From Thermobifida cellulosilytica TB100 (GTDB lineage: Bacteria > Actinomycetota > Actinomycetes > Streptosporangiales > Streptosporangiaceae), in the NCBI RefSeq assembly GCF_001517975.1, contig NZ_KQ950180.1, positions 569,755 to 633,754 of the forward strand: a DNA stretch of 64,000 nucleotides. The letters run 5' to 3'. Both the position numbers and the translations under genes were made by a program. The notes below the pieces were generated by a model that did not search any database, was not told the origin of the DNA, and saw nothing but the letters and a program-made list of their open reading frames with translations. Shown one piece after another: positions 35,970 through 45,241 of the stretch (positions are counted from its first letter, which is position 1; each line of letters starts with the position of its first letter).

Positions 35970-37021
35970 GGGACAGCCGCTACATCGACGAGGACGACGT
36001 ACGGGTGCGGGCCCGGGGCGGCTCGCGGCCCCGCACCCGCAAACGCCCCAAGCACGAGAACGCCCAGCTCGGGTTCGTGACCGGGGTGGACCGCGGCCGG
36101 TACCGCTGCCTGGTGGGCGACCGTTCGGTGGTGGCCATGAAGGCCCGCGAGCTCGGCCGCGGCAGCATCGTCGTGGGCGACGTCGTCGCCCTGGTCGGCG
36201 ACCTGTCCGGCCGCCCCGGCACGCTGGCGCGGGTGGTGCGGGTCGAGGAGCGCACGTCGGTGCTGCGCCGCACCGCCGACGACACCGACCCGGTGGAGCG
36301 GGTGATCGTCGCCAACGCCGACCAGCTCGTCATCGTGGTGGCGCTGGCCGATCCGGCCCCGCAGCCGCGGTTCGTCGACCGCTGCCTGGTGGCGGCCTAC
36401 GACGCCGGGCTGGAGCCGCTGCTCTGCCTGACCAAGTCCGATCTGGCGCCCCCGGACCCGCTGGTGGAGATCTACGCGCCGCTGGGCCTGCGCTGGGTGG
36501 TGACCCGCAAGGACGGCGACCTCTCCGAGCTGCGCTCCCGCCTGACCGGCCGGATCAGCGTCTTCGTCGGCCCCTCCGGAGTGGGCAAGTCGACGCTGGT
36601 GAACCTGCTGGTGCCCGAGGCGCAGCGGGCGGTCGGCCGGGTCAACGCGGTCACCGGGCGGGGCCGGCACACCTCCACCTCGGCGGTGGCGCTGCCGTTC
36701 GGCGCCCCGCCCGACGCCGAGAGCCTGGAGCGGCTCCGTGCGGCCCGCGAGGGCGCCCTCGACCGGAGCGAGCTCGACCACGGCTGGATCATCGACACCC
36801 CGGGGGTGCGCAGTTTCGGGCTGGCCCACGTCGCCCCCGACGACCTGGTGGTGGCCTTCCCCGACCTGGCGGAGGCGATCGACGAGTGCGCGCACCACTG
36901 CTCCCACCTGGACGGCGGGTGCGCGCTGGACGACTGGCTGGCCGCGGGTCGGCTCCGCGCCGACCGGGTCGCCTCCTTCCGTCGGCTGCTGCTCAGCCGG
37001 GAGGGCGACGCCGAGCGCTGA
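35966..37021 (+). CDS. rsgA: Ribosome small-subunit-dependent GTPase RsgA
   Basis: A circularly permuted GTPase of 351 residues that checks 30S maturation. An N-terminal OB fold is followed by G4 (LTKSD) before G1 (GPSGVGKSTLVNLL) and G3 (DTPGVRSFGL), the hallmark order. The C-terminal zinc site is in DECAHHCSHLDGGCALDDWL. It starts at TTG 35966, which overlaps the aroA stop as TTGA, with GGAGCGAGG upstream; the next in-frame start would remove conserved residues. The N-terminus carries an Arg/Lys-rich stretch likely to contact rRNA. Confidence 0.93.
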   Translation: MRDSRYIDEDDVRVRARGGSRPRTRKRPKHENAQLGFVTGVDRGRYRCLVGDRSVVAMKARELGRGSIVVGDVVALVGDLSGRPGTLARVVRVEERTSVLRRTADDTDPVERVIVANADQLVIVVALADPAPQPRFVDRCLVAAYDAGLEPLLCLTKSDLAPPDPLVEIYAPLGLRWVVTRKDGDLSELRSRLTGRISVFVGPSGVGKSTLVNLLVPEAQRAVGRVNAVTGRGRHTSTSAVALPFGAPPDAESLERLRAAREGALDRSELDHGWIIDTPGVRSFGLAHVAPDDLVVAFPDLAEAIDECAHHCSHLDGGCALDDWLAAGRLRADRVASFRRLLLSREGDAER

Positions 37022-37087
37022 GTCCGCGGCGCGCCACGCGGGGCGGGCATGGCTTCCGCCGGGTAAAGAACGGTAGCGTTACCGGCC

Positions 37088-37894
37088 ATGGCGGCCTTTG
37101 ATGATGACCTGCGTCTTGCTCACGTCCTCGCCGACGCTGCGGACGATCTCTCGCTCCGGCACTTCCGGTCCCTCGATCTGAAGATCGACACCAAACCCGA
37201 CCTGACCCCGGTGACCGAAGCCGACCGGGCCGTCGAGGAGACGCTGCGCTCCGTGCTCTCGCGCGCCCGTCCCCGGGACGCGGTGCTCGGCGAGGAGTAC
37301 GGTAGGACCGGGCGCAGCTCCCGCTGCTGGGTGCTGGACCCGATCGACGGCACCAAGAACTACGTGCGCGGCGTCCCGGTGTGGGCGACGCTGATCGCGC
37401 TGCTGGAGGGCAACGAGCCCGTGGTGGGCGTGGTGTCGGCTCCCGCGCTGCAACGCCGCTGGTGGGCGTCGAAGGGCGGCGGCGCCTGGACCGGGCGCAG
37501 CCTCACCAAGGCCACCCGCTGCCGGGTGTCGGCGGTGTCCCGCCTGGAGGACGCGTCGCTGTCGTTCTCCTCCCTGACCGGCTGGGAGGAGCAGAAACGC
37601 CTGGACTACTTCCTGGACCTGACCAGATCGGTGTGGCGGACCCGCGCCTACGGGGACTTCTGGTCGCACGTGATGGTCGCCGAGGGGGCCGTGGACATCT
37701 CCATGGAACCGGAGCTGTCGCTGTGGGACGCCGCTCCCCTCCCGCTCATCCTGGAGGAGGCCGGCGGGCGGGCGACGGACCTGCGCGGCGGCCCGTTCAC
37801 CGACGGGGGACCGCTGGTCTGCAGCAACGGGGTGCTGCACGACGCCGTGCTCACCCAGCTCAACGGCGGTCCCACCCCGCTGCGGCTGACCTGA
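37088..37894 (+). CDS. hisN: Histidinol-phosphatase, inositol-monophosphatase family
   Basis: A 268-residue Mg-dependent phosphatase. Metal-site motifs are GEEYG near residue 75, WVLDPIDGTKNYVRG near 85-99 and SLWDAAPLPLILEEAGG near 214. In actinomycetes this group supplies histidinol-phosphate phosphatase (HisN) activity, and the gene follows aroA and rsgA there too, which supports the name; general inositol-phosphatase activity is possible. ATG 37088 has no strong ribosome site. It ends 143 bases before the exporter operon. Confidence 0.88.
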   Translation: MAAFDDDLRLAHVLADAADDLSLRHFRSLDLKIDTKPDLTPVTEADRAVEETLRSVLSRARPRDAVLGEEYGRTGRSSRCWVLDPIDGTKNYVRGVPVWATLIALLEGNEPVVGVVSAPALQRRWWASKGGGAWTGRSLTKATRCRVSAVSRLEDASLSFSSLTGWEEQKRLDYFLDLTRSVWRTRAYGDFWSHVMVAEGAVDISMEPELSLWDAAPLPLILEEAGGRATDLRGGPFTDGGPLVCSNGVLHDAVLTQLNGGPTPLRLT

Positions 37895-37928
37895 GCGCCC
37901 CGCGGGAGGAAACGGGTGGTCTCCGTCA

Positions 37929-37950
37929 TAGTGGCCACCACCGGCCACTA
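37929..37950. promoter_or_regulatory. TAGTGGCC-N6-GGCCACTA inverted repeat
   Basis: A perfect 8-bp inverted repeat 35 bases after hisN and about 90 bases before the exporter permease. It could be a short terminator or an operator for the exporter operon; the absence of a T-tract leaves both open. Confidence 0.4.
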
Positions 37951-38037
37951 ACGGCACATACCGCACACGGTCCACTACCCTGGTTCGTACCCCGGGCCGT
38001 CACCGGCCGCAGCGATTCGACCACGCCGTACTCCCGC

Positions 38038-39291
38038 GTGTCTCGCCTTCTCCTCGCACTCCGGTTGCGAAAGGTCTTCCCCGACGTGTTGCGTTCCATC
38101 ACCGCTGGGCTCGTGCTGGCGTTCGCGGGCTCACGCGCCAACGTGGCCCGCACGATCCTGTCGTGTGCGGGGATCGTCGTCGGCATCGGCGCCCTGATCA
38201 CCGTGGTGACGGCCGGCGACCTCGGGGAGCGCTACGCGAAGGCCTACAGCGAGTCCGTCGCCGGGCGGGCCGCCACCTTCCAGGTGGACCTGATGGCCGA
38301 ACTGGAGGACCTGGAGGCGTTCGAGGCGGACCTGCAACGCGCCGGCGGCACCGTGGTGTCGCTGAGCACCTGGATCAGCGGCCCCGTGGTGCGCAGCGGC
38401 GGAACACCGGTCCCGGACGTCGCGTTCGCCGCCGTCGACGCCTCGCTGAGCGACATCCGCCGGCTGGAGATCGTGCAGGGGCGCTGGTTCACCGAGGAGG
38501 ACCAGGAGTCCCTCGTCCCGGTGCTGGTGGTCAACGAGGAGCTGGCCGGTCTCCTGGGGGACGTCACCGACGTCGAGATCGGCACCCGGCGCTGGCTGTC
38601 CGCCCGCGTGGTCGGGGTGGTGGAGACGAGCGCCTTCGAGTCCTATCCTCAGCTCTACCTGCTGCGCTCTCCGGCCTCCGAGGAGCTGATGTCCTCGCTG
38701 TCCTCCTCCGAGGAACCGCTCATGCTGAGCTACAGCGTCCTGGTTCCTCCGACCGACGCCGACCCCGACTCCTTCCTGTACCGCCTGGCGTCGGCGTCCT
38801 GGCGTTGGGGAGCCCCGACGGAGAACATCGACGAGTTCGTGTCCGTCTGGCGGTCCGACGACTCCGAGGCGGTCGACGAGATGCTCGGCTACCTGTCGAT
38901 GGGGCTGCTCGGAGTGGCCTCCATCACCCTGCTGACCGGGCTGTTGGGCGTGCTCAACGTCGGCCTGGTCACGGTCCGGGAACGCCGCCGGGAACTCGCC
39001 ACCTACCGGGCGCTGGGCGCGAGTTCGCTGACCCTGTTCGTCGCGGTCGTCACCGAGGCGGTCGTCGTCTCGGTGGTGGCCGGGGCGATCGCTCTCACGC
39101 TGTGTTTGGCGGGCGCGTGGGTGGTCGACGTCCTCGCCTCCCCGTACCTGCCCTCTGACGTGTCGGTCTTCGTACCGCCCGAGGCGGCCCTGGTGGGACT
39201 GGCCAGCGCGGCGTTCGTCGGTCTGCTGGCCGGGATCATCCCCGCGTGGCGGGCGCTGCGCGCGTCCGTGGTGGCCGGCCTGCGGGAATAG
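38038..39291 (+). CDS. MacB/FtsX-type ABC transporter permease
   Basis: A membrane permease of about 417 residues with four helices: one near residue 30-65 (ARTILSCAGIVVGIGALITVV), then a large extracytoplasmic MacB-type domain (about 70-280), and three C-terminal helices from LLGVASITLLTGLLGVLNVGLV onward with the cytoplasmic RERRRELATYRALGAS loop. It is followed by an adaptor and an ATPase gene, giving a MacAB-like tripartite exporter for a peptide, lipid or drug. The start is uncertain: GTG 38038 or GTG 38086, neither with a strong ribosome site. Confidence 0.85.
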   Translation: MSRLLLALRLRKVFPDVLRSITAGLVLAFAGSRANVARTILSCAGIVVGIGALITVVTAGDLGERYAKAYSESVAGRAATFQVDLMAELEDLEAFEADLQRAGGTVVSLSTWISGPVVRSGGTPVPDVAFAAVDASLSDIRRLEIVQGRWFTEEDQESLVPVLVVNEELAGLLGDVTDVEIGTRRWLSARVVGVVETSAFESYPQLYLLRSPASEELMSSLSSSEEPLMLSYSVLVPPTDADPDSFLYRLASASWRWGAPTENIDEFVSVWRSDDSEAVDEMLGYLSMGLLGVASITLLTGLLGVLNVGLVTVRERRRELATYRALGASSLTLFVAVVTEAVVVSVVAGAIALTLCLAGAWVVDVLASPYLPSDVSVFVPPEAALVGLASAAFVGLLAGIIPAWRALRASVVAGLRE

Positions 39292-39304
39292 GAACGGTGG
39301 GAAC

Positions 39305-40318
39305 GTGAAGAAGTGGATCATCCTCGGCGTGGCCGCAGCCGTGCTGCTGGGCGGCCTGGGATTCGGCGGCTACACGCTGTACTCCCTCACCGCCACGCCG
39401 CCCGAGGAGGAAGCCCTGGGACTCCAGATCGTCCCCGAGGGGCAGCCGGTGGAGGTGCGGCGCGCCGACATCGAGTCCCGGGTGGTGCTGGACGCCGTGA
39501 TCGCCGCGGAACCGGGCGTCGCGGTGAAGACCCGGACCGGCGGGACCGTGGCGCGCGTCTGGCTGACCGACGGGCAGAGCGTCGAACAGGGCGCCCCCAT
39601 CCTGACCCTCACCGTGGAGGGAGGGGCGGCGTCCGGAGACGACGACGCGGAGCCCGCCCCGGTCACCAGGGTCGTCCGCGCGCCCGCCAGCGGAACGGTC
39701 TCCGGTCTGGGCGACCTCGCGGTCGGCGACCCGGTGGAGCCCGGCGAGGTCGCCCAGATCACCCAGAACAAGTTCCGCGCGGTGGCTACGGTCCCGGCCA
39801 ACGACCTCTACCTGTTCTACGACGAGCCCGAGGAGATCCTGTTGCAGATCGACCGGGGGCCGGCACCCGAGGAGTGCGAGTTCCTGTCGCTGGGGTCGCC
39901 CTCGAACAACGCCTCGGGGGAGGCCGGCGGCGCCGCGGCGGACCAGACGGGCGGCTCGGAGGGGGGCCTCGAACTGGCCTGCCGGGTCCCCGACGGGATG
40001 CGGGTGTTCTCCGGGATGCGGGGCCAGCTCTCCATCGTCACCGACAAGGCGAAGAACGCGCTGGTCGTCCCCATGACCGCGGTGCGGGGGACGGTCGACT
40101 CGGGCGAGGTGCTCGTGGTCCTCGAGGACGGGACGACCGAGGTCCGCGAGGTCGAGCTGGGCGTCTCCGACGGGGAGGAGATCGAGGTGCGCTCCGGGCT
40201 GAGCCCCGGCGACCTGGTCATGGACCCGATCCCGCTGGCCGAGGAGTTCGACGTCCCGTCCGGCGTCACCGAGGACGAGTACTACGAGGACCTGGACTCC
40301 TGGATGCTGGAGGAGTGA
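39305..40318 (+). CDS. Membrane-fusion-type adaptor of MacAB-like exporter
   Basis: A 337-residue protein anchored by one N-terminal helix (KKWIILGVAAAVLLGGLGFGGYTLYSL). It contains a barrel-sandwich hybrid (VKTRTGGTVARVWLTDGQSVEQGAPILTL and the mirror half VRAPASGTVSGLGDLAVGDPVEPGEVA), a beta-barrel and a C-terminal domain ending near DLVMDPIPL. It is very acidic at the C-terminus and in a Gly/Ala linker near residues 200-220. The start is GTG 39305, 13 bases after the permease stop. In a Gram-positive cell it probably acts as an extracytoplasmic chaperone of the permease. Confidence 0.87.
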   Translation: MKKWIILGVAAAVLLGGLGFGGYTLYSLTATPPEEEALGLQIVPEGQPVEVRRADIESRVVLDAVIAAEPGVAVKTRTGGTVARVWLTDGQSVEQGAPILTLTVEGGAASGDDDAEPAPVTRVVRAPASGTVSGLGDLAVGDPVEPGEVAQITQNKFRAVATVPANDLYLFYDEPEEILLQIDRGPAPEECEFLSLGSPSNNASGEAGGAAADQTGGSEGGLELACRVPDGMRVFSGMRGQLSIVTDKAKNALVVPMTAVRGTVDSGEVLVVLEDGTTEVREVELGVSDGEEIEVRSGLSPGDLVMDPIPLAEEFDVPSGVTEDEYYEDLDSWMLEE

Positions 40319-40322
40319 TCCG

Positions 40323-41048
40323 GTGGAGGCTCTCTTCGCCCCCGAGGAGCAGGAGGCCCCGACCGGGCCGCTGCTGCGCGTCCACGACCTGAGGCGCAGC
40401 TTCACGGTCTCGGGAACCAGGATCGACGTCCTCAAGGGCTGCTCCCTGGAGGTCGCCCGGGGCGAGGTCGTGGCCGTGGTCGGGCAGTCCGGTTCGGGCA
40501 AGTCCACGCTGCTCAACATCATCGGCCTGCTGGACAGCGCGGACTCCGGCGAGCACGTGTTCGACGGCGTCGACGTGACCCGGCTGCGGGAGGGGCAGCG
40601 CGCCCGGCTGCGCAACGAGCGGATCGGGTTCGTGTTCCAGCAGTTCCACCTGCTGGAGCGGCGCAGCGCGCTGGCCAACGTGAGCGTCCCCCTGGTGCTG
40701 GCGGGGGTGCCGCTGGTACGGCGCCGCGCTATCGCCCGGGAGCTGCTGGAGTCGGTCGGGCTGGGCGACCGGCTCTCCTCCCAGCCGCACCAACTGTCCG
40801 GCGGTGAACAGCAGCGGGTGGCGCTGGCGCGGGCGCTGAGCCTGAACCCCGCGCTGATCCTCGCCGACGAGCCCACGGGCGCCCTGGACAAGGCGAGCAG
40901 CACGATGATCATGGACCAACTGCTCGACCACGCCCGCTCCCGGAACACCGCCGTGATCGTGGTGACCCACGACCCCGAGGTGGCCGCCCGCGCCGACCGG
41001 ACGGTCACCATGTCCGAGGGGCGCATCCTCCCCGCGGAGGAGGAGTGA
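40323..41048 (+). CDS. MacB/LolD-type ABC exporter ATPase
   Basis: A 241-residue ATPase. Walker A is GQSGSGKSTLLNIIGLLD near residue 56, the Q-loop region is GFVFQQFHLLERRSALANV, the signature is LSGGEQQRVALARAL, Walker B is LILADEPTGALD and VVTHDPEVAARAD has the switch histidine. GLLDSADSG and the LLE segment after the Q-loop are typical of the LolD/MacB class. GTG 40323 follows the adaptor stop by four bases, so it is the third gene of the exporter operon. Confidence 0.92.
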   Translation: MEALFAPEEQEAPTGPLLRVHDLRRSFTVSGTRIDVLKGCSLEVARGEVVAVVGQSGSGKSTLLNIIGLLDSADSGEHVFDGVDVTRLREGQRARLRNERIGFVFQQFHLLERRSALANVSVPLVLAGVPLVRRRAIARELLESVGLGDRLSSQPHQLSGGEQQRVALARALSLNPALILADEPTGALDKASSTMIMDQLLDHARSRNTAVIVVTHDPEVAARADRTVTMSEGRILPAEEE

Positions 41049-41098
41049 CCCCGGCGGGACCCCGACGCATTCCGGGCCCGTGACCGGCCCCGGACACA

Positions 41099-41136
41099 CC
41101 TCGGGCCGACCACGCTGCTGCGTGGTCGGCCCGAGG
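41099..41136. terminator. Bidirectional terminator between exporter and tRNA
   Basis: A perfect 16-bp stem (41099-41114 with 41121-41136) with a 6-base loop lies between the rightward exporter operon and the leftward tRNA gene. Confidence 0.75.
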
Positions 41137-41143
41137 ATCCGAG

Positions 41144-41217
41144 TAGCGGGGACAGGATTTGAACCTGCGACCTCTGGGTTATGAGCCCAGCGAGCTACCG
41201 AACTGCTCCACCCCGCG
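41144..41217 (-). tRNA. Initiator tRNA-fMet (CAT), copy 1
   Basis: A 74-base cloverleaf starting CGCGGGG. The anticodon loop is CTCATAA on a CTGGG/CCCAG stem, whose three G-C pairs are the initiator hallmark, and position 1 (C) faces a U at 72, leaving the acceptor unpaired as required for formylation. The 3' CCA is not encoded. It is identical over 83 bases to copy 2. Confidence 0.95.
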
Positions 41218-41472
41218 TCGCTGTGTTCATCAGATTAGATGCTGTCTCCGGTTGACGCAAATCAGCAACCTCCTGCGCCGCCGGTGTCCTCCGGGCCGCA
41301 TAACGCTCCTCCTCCGGGTAGAGGAGGCCTGCCGGTACGAGGGACGGCAGGCTCCCGGGCCTCGCCCCGGCCCCGCCGGACACCGACCAGACGGGTCCGA
41401 CGCGTGCCGTCCCCCGGCGGCCGGTCCGCACGCGACGGCGGACGGCCGCCCAGCACAGTGAGGGAGAAGCAG

Positions 41473-41955
41473 ATGTCAGTTCCCGGAGCCGACCGCGCAT
41501 CCTCGGTCCTGCGCACCCCGGTCCAGAAGGCGGCGCTCGCGTTCGGAGCGGTCTTTCTGCTCATCGGCCTCCTGGGGTTCATCCCCGGGATCACGACCGA
41601 CTACGGCCAGATGCGGTTCGCCGGGCACCACTCCGAGGCGATGCTGCTGGGCCTGTTCCAGGTGTCGGTCCTGCACAACATCGTCCACCTGCTGTTCGGA
41701 GTCGTCGGTGTGGCCATGGCCCGGTCCGCCGCGGCCGCCCGGGCCTTCCTGATCGGCGGCGGCCTGGTCTACCTGGTGCTGTGGCTGTACGGCCTGTTCG
41801 TCGGCGAGGACTCGGCGGCGAACTTCGTGCCGCTGAACACCGCCGACAACTGGCTGCACTTCCTGCTGACCGTCGGCATGGTCGGACTGGGGGTCCTCCT
41901 CGGCCGACGGTCCGTGGGCGCGGGGTCGCGGTCCTCGTCGGCCCGCCGCTCCTAG
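41473..41955 (+). CDS. DUF4383-family membrane protein
   Basis: A 160-residue integral membrane protein with four helices: ALAFGAVFLLIGLLGFIPG, VLHNIVHLLFGVVGVAMA, FLIGGGLVYLVLWLYGLFVG and WLHFLLTVGMVGLGVLLG. Histidines in SVLHNIVHLLFG and NWLHFLL are conserved in DUF4383 by recollection. The start is ATG 41473 after AGGGAGAAG. It lies alone between two identical tRNA genes of opposite orientation to it. The function is unknown. Confidence 0.82.
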   Translation: MSVPGADRASSVLRTPVQKAALAFGAVFLLIGLLGFIPGITTDYGQMRFAGHHSEAMLLGLFQVSVLHNIVHLLFGVVGVAMARSAAAARAFLIGGGLVYLVLWLYGLFVGEDSAANFVPLNTADNWLHFLLTVGMVGLGVLLGRRSVGAGSRSSSARRS

Positions 41956-41967
41956 GGACGGAAAAGA

Positions 41968-41998
41968 CCGTGGCCCCCACGTGTCGTGGGGGCCACGG
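41968..41998. terminator. Hairpin after DUF4383 gene
   Basis: A perfect 14-bp stem with a TGT loop, between the DUF4383 stop and the 3' end of tRNA copy 2, where it can serve both directions. Confidence 0.7.
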
Positions 41999-42018
41999 CC
42001 GTGCCTCGGGCACCTTGG

Positions 42019-42092
42019 TAGCGGGGACAGGATTTGAACCTGCGACCTCTGGGTTATGAGCCCAGCGAGCTACCGAACTGCTCCACCCCGCG
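42019..42092 (-). tRNA. Initiator tRNA-fMet (CAT), copy 2
   Basis: Identical in all 74 bases to the copy at 41144-41217, with the same initiator features. Here the following three bases encode CCA (42016-42018), so only this copy carries a genomic CCA end. Confidence 0.95.
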
Positions 42093-42135
42093 TCGCTGTG
42101 GCCAACGGTACCGCGCTTCACGGACAACGCCAAAT

Positions 42136-42197
42136 CGGCCGCCCCGGGGCGGCCGGGCGCCGCGGAAGCATCCCCGCAGCGTCCCGGCCGCCCGGCG
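42136..42197 (-). terminator. GC-rich hairpin(s) after UPF0182 gene
   Basis: A 20-base perfect palindrome at 42136-42155 and a longer imperfect stem pairing GGCCGGG with CCCGGCC up to 42197 lie just after the UPF0182 stop. They probably terminate it ahead of the tRNA gene. Confidence 0.45.
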
Positions 42198-42199
42198 GG

Positions 42200-45100
42200 C
42201 TACTGGCCTCCGGCGGCCGCCTCGGCCCGCTCCAGGGCGTCCGCGAGCCGCTCGTTGGCCTCGCCGTAGGCGGCGAAGTCGCCTTCCCGGAGCGCGGCCT
42301 GGCCGTCCTCGTAGGCCTCCGAGGCGTCCTTCAGGGCCTGGGCGAGCTCGCCGTCGGCCGGAGCCTGCCCGCCGCCCTCGGTGCCGCCCTCGGGGGTCTC
42401 CTCCCCGGTCCGGGGCTCCTCCAGCGGCGCCTCCCCCTCGTCGAAGAGGTTGTTCAGCGCGTCCTGGAGGTTGCTGCCGATGGCGACCTGGTCGCCGAAG
42501 CCCACGAGGACCTGCTGCAACAGCGGGTAGGAGGCGTCGCTGCCGCCGGCCTGCACGTAGAGCGGCTCGACGTAGAGCAGGCCGCCCGCGAACGGCAGGG
42601 TGAGCAGGTTGCCGTAGGTGACCTGCGCCGAGCTCTGCTCCAGGGGGAGCAGCACCTCGCGCACCTCCGCCGAGGACTGGAAGGTGTTCTGGATCTGCCC
42701 CGGTCCCTGGACCGCGGTGCTCCGCGGCAGCTCCAGGACCCGCAGCTGGCCGTAGTCCTCGGAGGTCGCGTCGCTGTTCACCGCCATGAACGCCGCCAGG
42801 TTCTCCCTGCCCCGCGGCACGAAGGTCGAGGTCAGCGAGTACATGGGCGCCTCGTCGCCCGGGAAGCGGATGGTCTGGCGGTAGGGCGGCTCCGGGTTCT
42901 CCCCGGCCTTGGGCTTCGGGTCGTTGGGCACGGTCCAGAAGTCCTGGCCGCCGTAGAAGGCGTCGGCGTTGGTGATGTGGTAGCGCTCCAGGATCTTGCG
43001 CTGCACCTTGTACAGGTCGTCCGGGTAGCGCAGGTGGGACAGCAGGGAGTCGCTGATCTCCGCCCTGCTGGTGACGACGCCCGGGAACGCCTTGGACCAG
43101 GTCTGGAGGACCGGGTCCGTCTCGTCCCAGCCGTACAGGGTGACGGTGCCGTCGTAGGCGTCGACGGTGGCCTTGACCGAGTTGCGGATGTAGTTCACCC
43201 GGTTGCCCGGCAGCGCGTTGACCGCCGTGGTGCTCTCGGTGAAGGTGTCCGTGGTGGCCTGGGCCAGGTCGATCGGGGTGGAGTAGGGGTACCGGTCGGA
43301 CGTGGTGTAGGCGTCCACGATCCACACGATCCGCCCGTCGACCACGGCCGGGTACGACTTGCCGTCGACGGTGAGGAAGGGGGCCACCTTCTCGACGCGC
43401 TCAGCGGGGTCGCGGACGTAGATGATCTGCGAGTTCTCGTTGATCGCGTTGTTGAGCAGGATGTTGACTTCCTGGTACTTCAGCGCGTACATGAGCTTGT
43501 CGAAGAAGTTGCTCAGCCGCACGCCGCCGTCGCCGTCGTAGTAGTTGTTGGCCTGCCCGCTGTCGCCGCCGGGCTGCTCGGAGGAGCCGGGCTGCTCCGC
43601 CTCGGGGCTCTGCTGGCCCTCCTCGCTCCCCGCGGTCTGCTGCTCCTGCTGTCCGGGCGCCTGGGCCTCGTCGGCCTCGGGCGAGGCGGACGGCGTGGGG
43701 GTGACCGCGTCCTCGGCCGTGGGGACCTTCGGCGCCTCGGAGTCGACCGGGTAGTCGTACTCGGCCTCGGCGTTGACGATCACGTACTCGGCGCCCTCGC
43801 GGCCGAAGTAGATGCGCGGCTCGTAGCCCTCCCCGCTCTGGGACAGCTCGCCGGTGGGCGGGATGTTGTACTCCAGGAACACCGGGCGTCCCTCGGAGTC
43901 CACCTGGTTGCCCGCGGCGGCGACCATGCCGAAGCCGTGGGTGTAGACCAGGTGCCGGGTCAGCCACCGGTCCTCCTGGCTGGGCGGGCCGTCGAGCTCG
44001 CGGGCGGCCACGATCGTGTCGACCGTCTCCCCGTCGGAGGTGGTGTACCGGTCGACCTCCAAGACCTGCGGGAACTGGTAGAAGCCGCGGACCTGCTGGA
44101 GCTGCTGGAAGGTCTGGGAGACCACCGCCGGGTCCACCAGCCGGACGCTGGGGATGGTCTCGGCCTCCTTGGCGAGCTCGGCCGTGGTCAGCTCGGTCTG
44201 CGCGTCGTAGTCGATCACCTCGGCGCCGTCGATGCCGTACGCGGCCCGGGTGGCCTCGATGTTGCGCTGGATGTAGGGGTTCTCCAGCCGCTGCTCGTTG
44301 GGGGAGACCGTGACCTGCTGGACGATCGCCGGGTAGACGCCGCCGATGAGCACCGCCGACAGGACCAGCAGCCCCAGGCTGACCAGCGGCACCATGGCGT
44401 TCTTGAAGTAGATGTTGGCGAAGAACAGCGCCGCGCACACCAGCGCGATGATGAACAGGATGATCTTGGCGTACAGCACCGCGTTGACGTCGGTGTAGGA
44501 GGCGCCGAAGGTGTAGCCGCGGGTGGAGAAGACCAGACCGTACTGCTCCATCCAGTAGTCGAGGGCCCGCAGCAGTACGAAGACGCCCAGCATGACCGAC
44601 AGGTGGACGCGGGCGGCCGGGGTGACCCGCTGCCCCTGCGACTGGAGCCGCACCCCGCCGTACAGGTAGTGCACCACCACGCCGGCGATGAACGCGATGA
44701 CCACGGACGTGTACAGGTAGCCGAGGATCACCTGGAGGAACGGGTAGACGAACGTGTAGAACGAGATGTCCAGCCCGAACTGCGCGTCCTCGACGCCGAA
44801 CTCGGTGGCGTTGGCGAACTGCAGGTAGGTCTGCCACTCGGCGGTCGCGGAGGCTCCGGTGAGCAGCGCCAGGCCGCCGACGAGTCCCCAGAAGAAGACC
44901 TTGCGGTGCGGGTCGATCGAGGACCGGTACCGGTCCAGCCCTTGCTGCTCCAGGCTGAACGGCCGGTAGGCGGGCCGGGTCCGGTAGGCGAAGTAGACGC
45001 TGAAGCCGACGGCGAGGGCCATCAGCAGCGCCCCTCCAGCGAAAAGCAGCGCCCGGGTGCGCAGCTCTGTCCAGAAGACCGTGGTGTAGTCGACCGAGTC

Positions 45101-45241
45101 GAACCACCGGTACTCGGTCCAGAAATTCGCGGCGAACATGATGCCCGCGATGATGACGACCACGGCCGCGCCGACCGGCGCGAGCAATCGGGACCGTCGG
45201 GGCATGCGCGCGGTCGGCGCGCCGGGCGATCGGAAGCTCAC
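42200..45241 (-). CDS. UPF0182-family large membrane protein
   Basis: A 1,013-residue protein with about seven membrane helices in the first 330 residues (for example VGAAVVVIIAGIMFAANFW, VIAFIAGVVVHYLYGG, IILFIIALVCAALFFA) and a large extracytoplasmic part after that. A disordered Pro/Gln/Glu-rich insert is at about 500-570 and a Glu/Gly-rich tail closes the protein. UPF0182 proteins are widespread in actinobacteria (M. tuberculosis Rv3193c) without an agreed function. The start is GTG 45241 after GGGGGAGGC. The neighbouring PDZ-Lon protease and zincin genes are conserved with it in mycobacteria, suggesting an envelope function. Confidence 0.92.
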   Translation of the reverse strand: MSFRSPGAPTARMPRRSRLLAPVGAAVVVIIAGIMFAANFWTEYRWFDSVDYTTVFWTELRTRALLFAGGALLMALAVGFSVYFAYRTRPAYRPFSLEQQGLDRYRSSIDPHRKVFFWGLVGGLALLTGASATAEWQTYLQFANATEFGVEDAQFGLDISFYTFVYPFLQVILGYLYTSVVIAFIAGVVVHYLYGGVRLQSQGQRVTPAARVHLSVMLGVFVLLRALDYWMEQYGLVFSTRGYTFGASYTDVNAVLYAKIILFIIALVCAALFFANIYFKNAMVPLVSLGLLVLSAVLIGGVYPAIVQQVTVSPNEQRLENPYIQRNIEATRAAYGIDGAEVIDYDAQTELTTAELAKEAETIPSVRLVDPAVVSQTFQQLQQVRGFYQFPQVLEVDRYTTSDGETVDTIVAARELDGPPSQEDRWLTRHLVYTHGFGMVAAAGNQVDSEGRPVFLEYNIPPTGELSQSGEGYEPRIYFGREGAEYVIVNAEAEYDYPVDSEAPKVPTAEDAVTPTPSASPEADEAQAPGQQEQQTAGSEEGQQSPEAEQPGSSEQPGGDSGQANNYYDGDGGVRLSNFFDKLMYALKYQEVNILLNNAINENSQIIYVRDPAERVEKVAPFLTVDGKSYPAVVDGRIVWIVDAYTTSDRYPYSTPIDLAQATTDTFTESTTAVNALPGNRVNYIRNSVKATVDAYDGTVTLYGWDETDPVLQTWSKAFPGVVTSRAEISDSLLSHLRYPDDLYKVQRKILERYHITNADAFYGGQDFWTVPNDPKPKAGENPEPPYRQTIRFPGDEAPMYSLTSTFVPRGRENLAAFMAVNSDATSEDYGQLRVLELPRSTAVQGPGQIQNTFQSSAEVREVLLPLEQSSAQVTYGNLLTLPFAGGLLYVEPLYVQAGGSDASYPLLQQVLVGFGDQVAIGSNLQDALNNLFDEGEAPLEEPRTGEETPEGGTEGGGQAPADGELAQALKDASEAYEDGQAALREGDFAAYGEANERLADALERAEAAAGGQ

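Noticed and set aside
43945-43965. DasR-like GGGTGTAGACCAGG
   Set aside because: Within the UPF0182 coding sequence; chance match from Val-Tyr-Thr codons.
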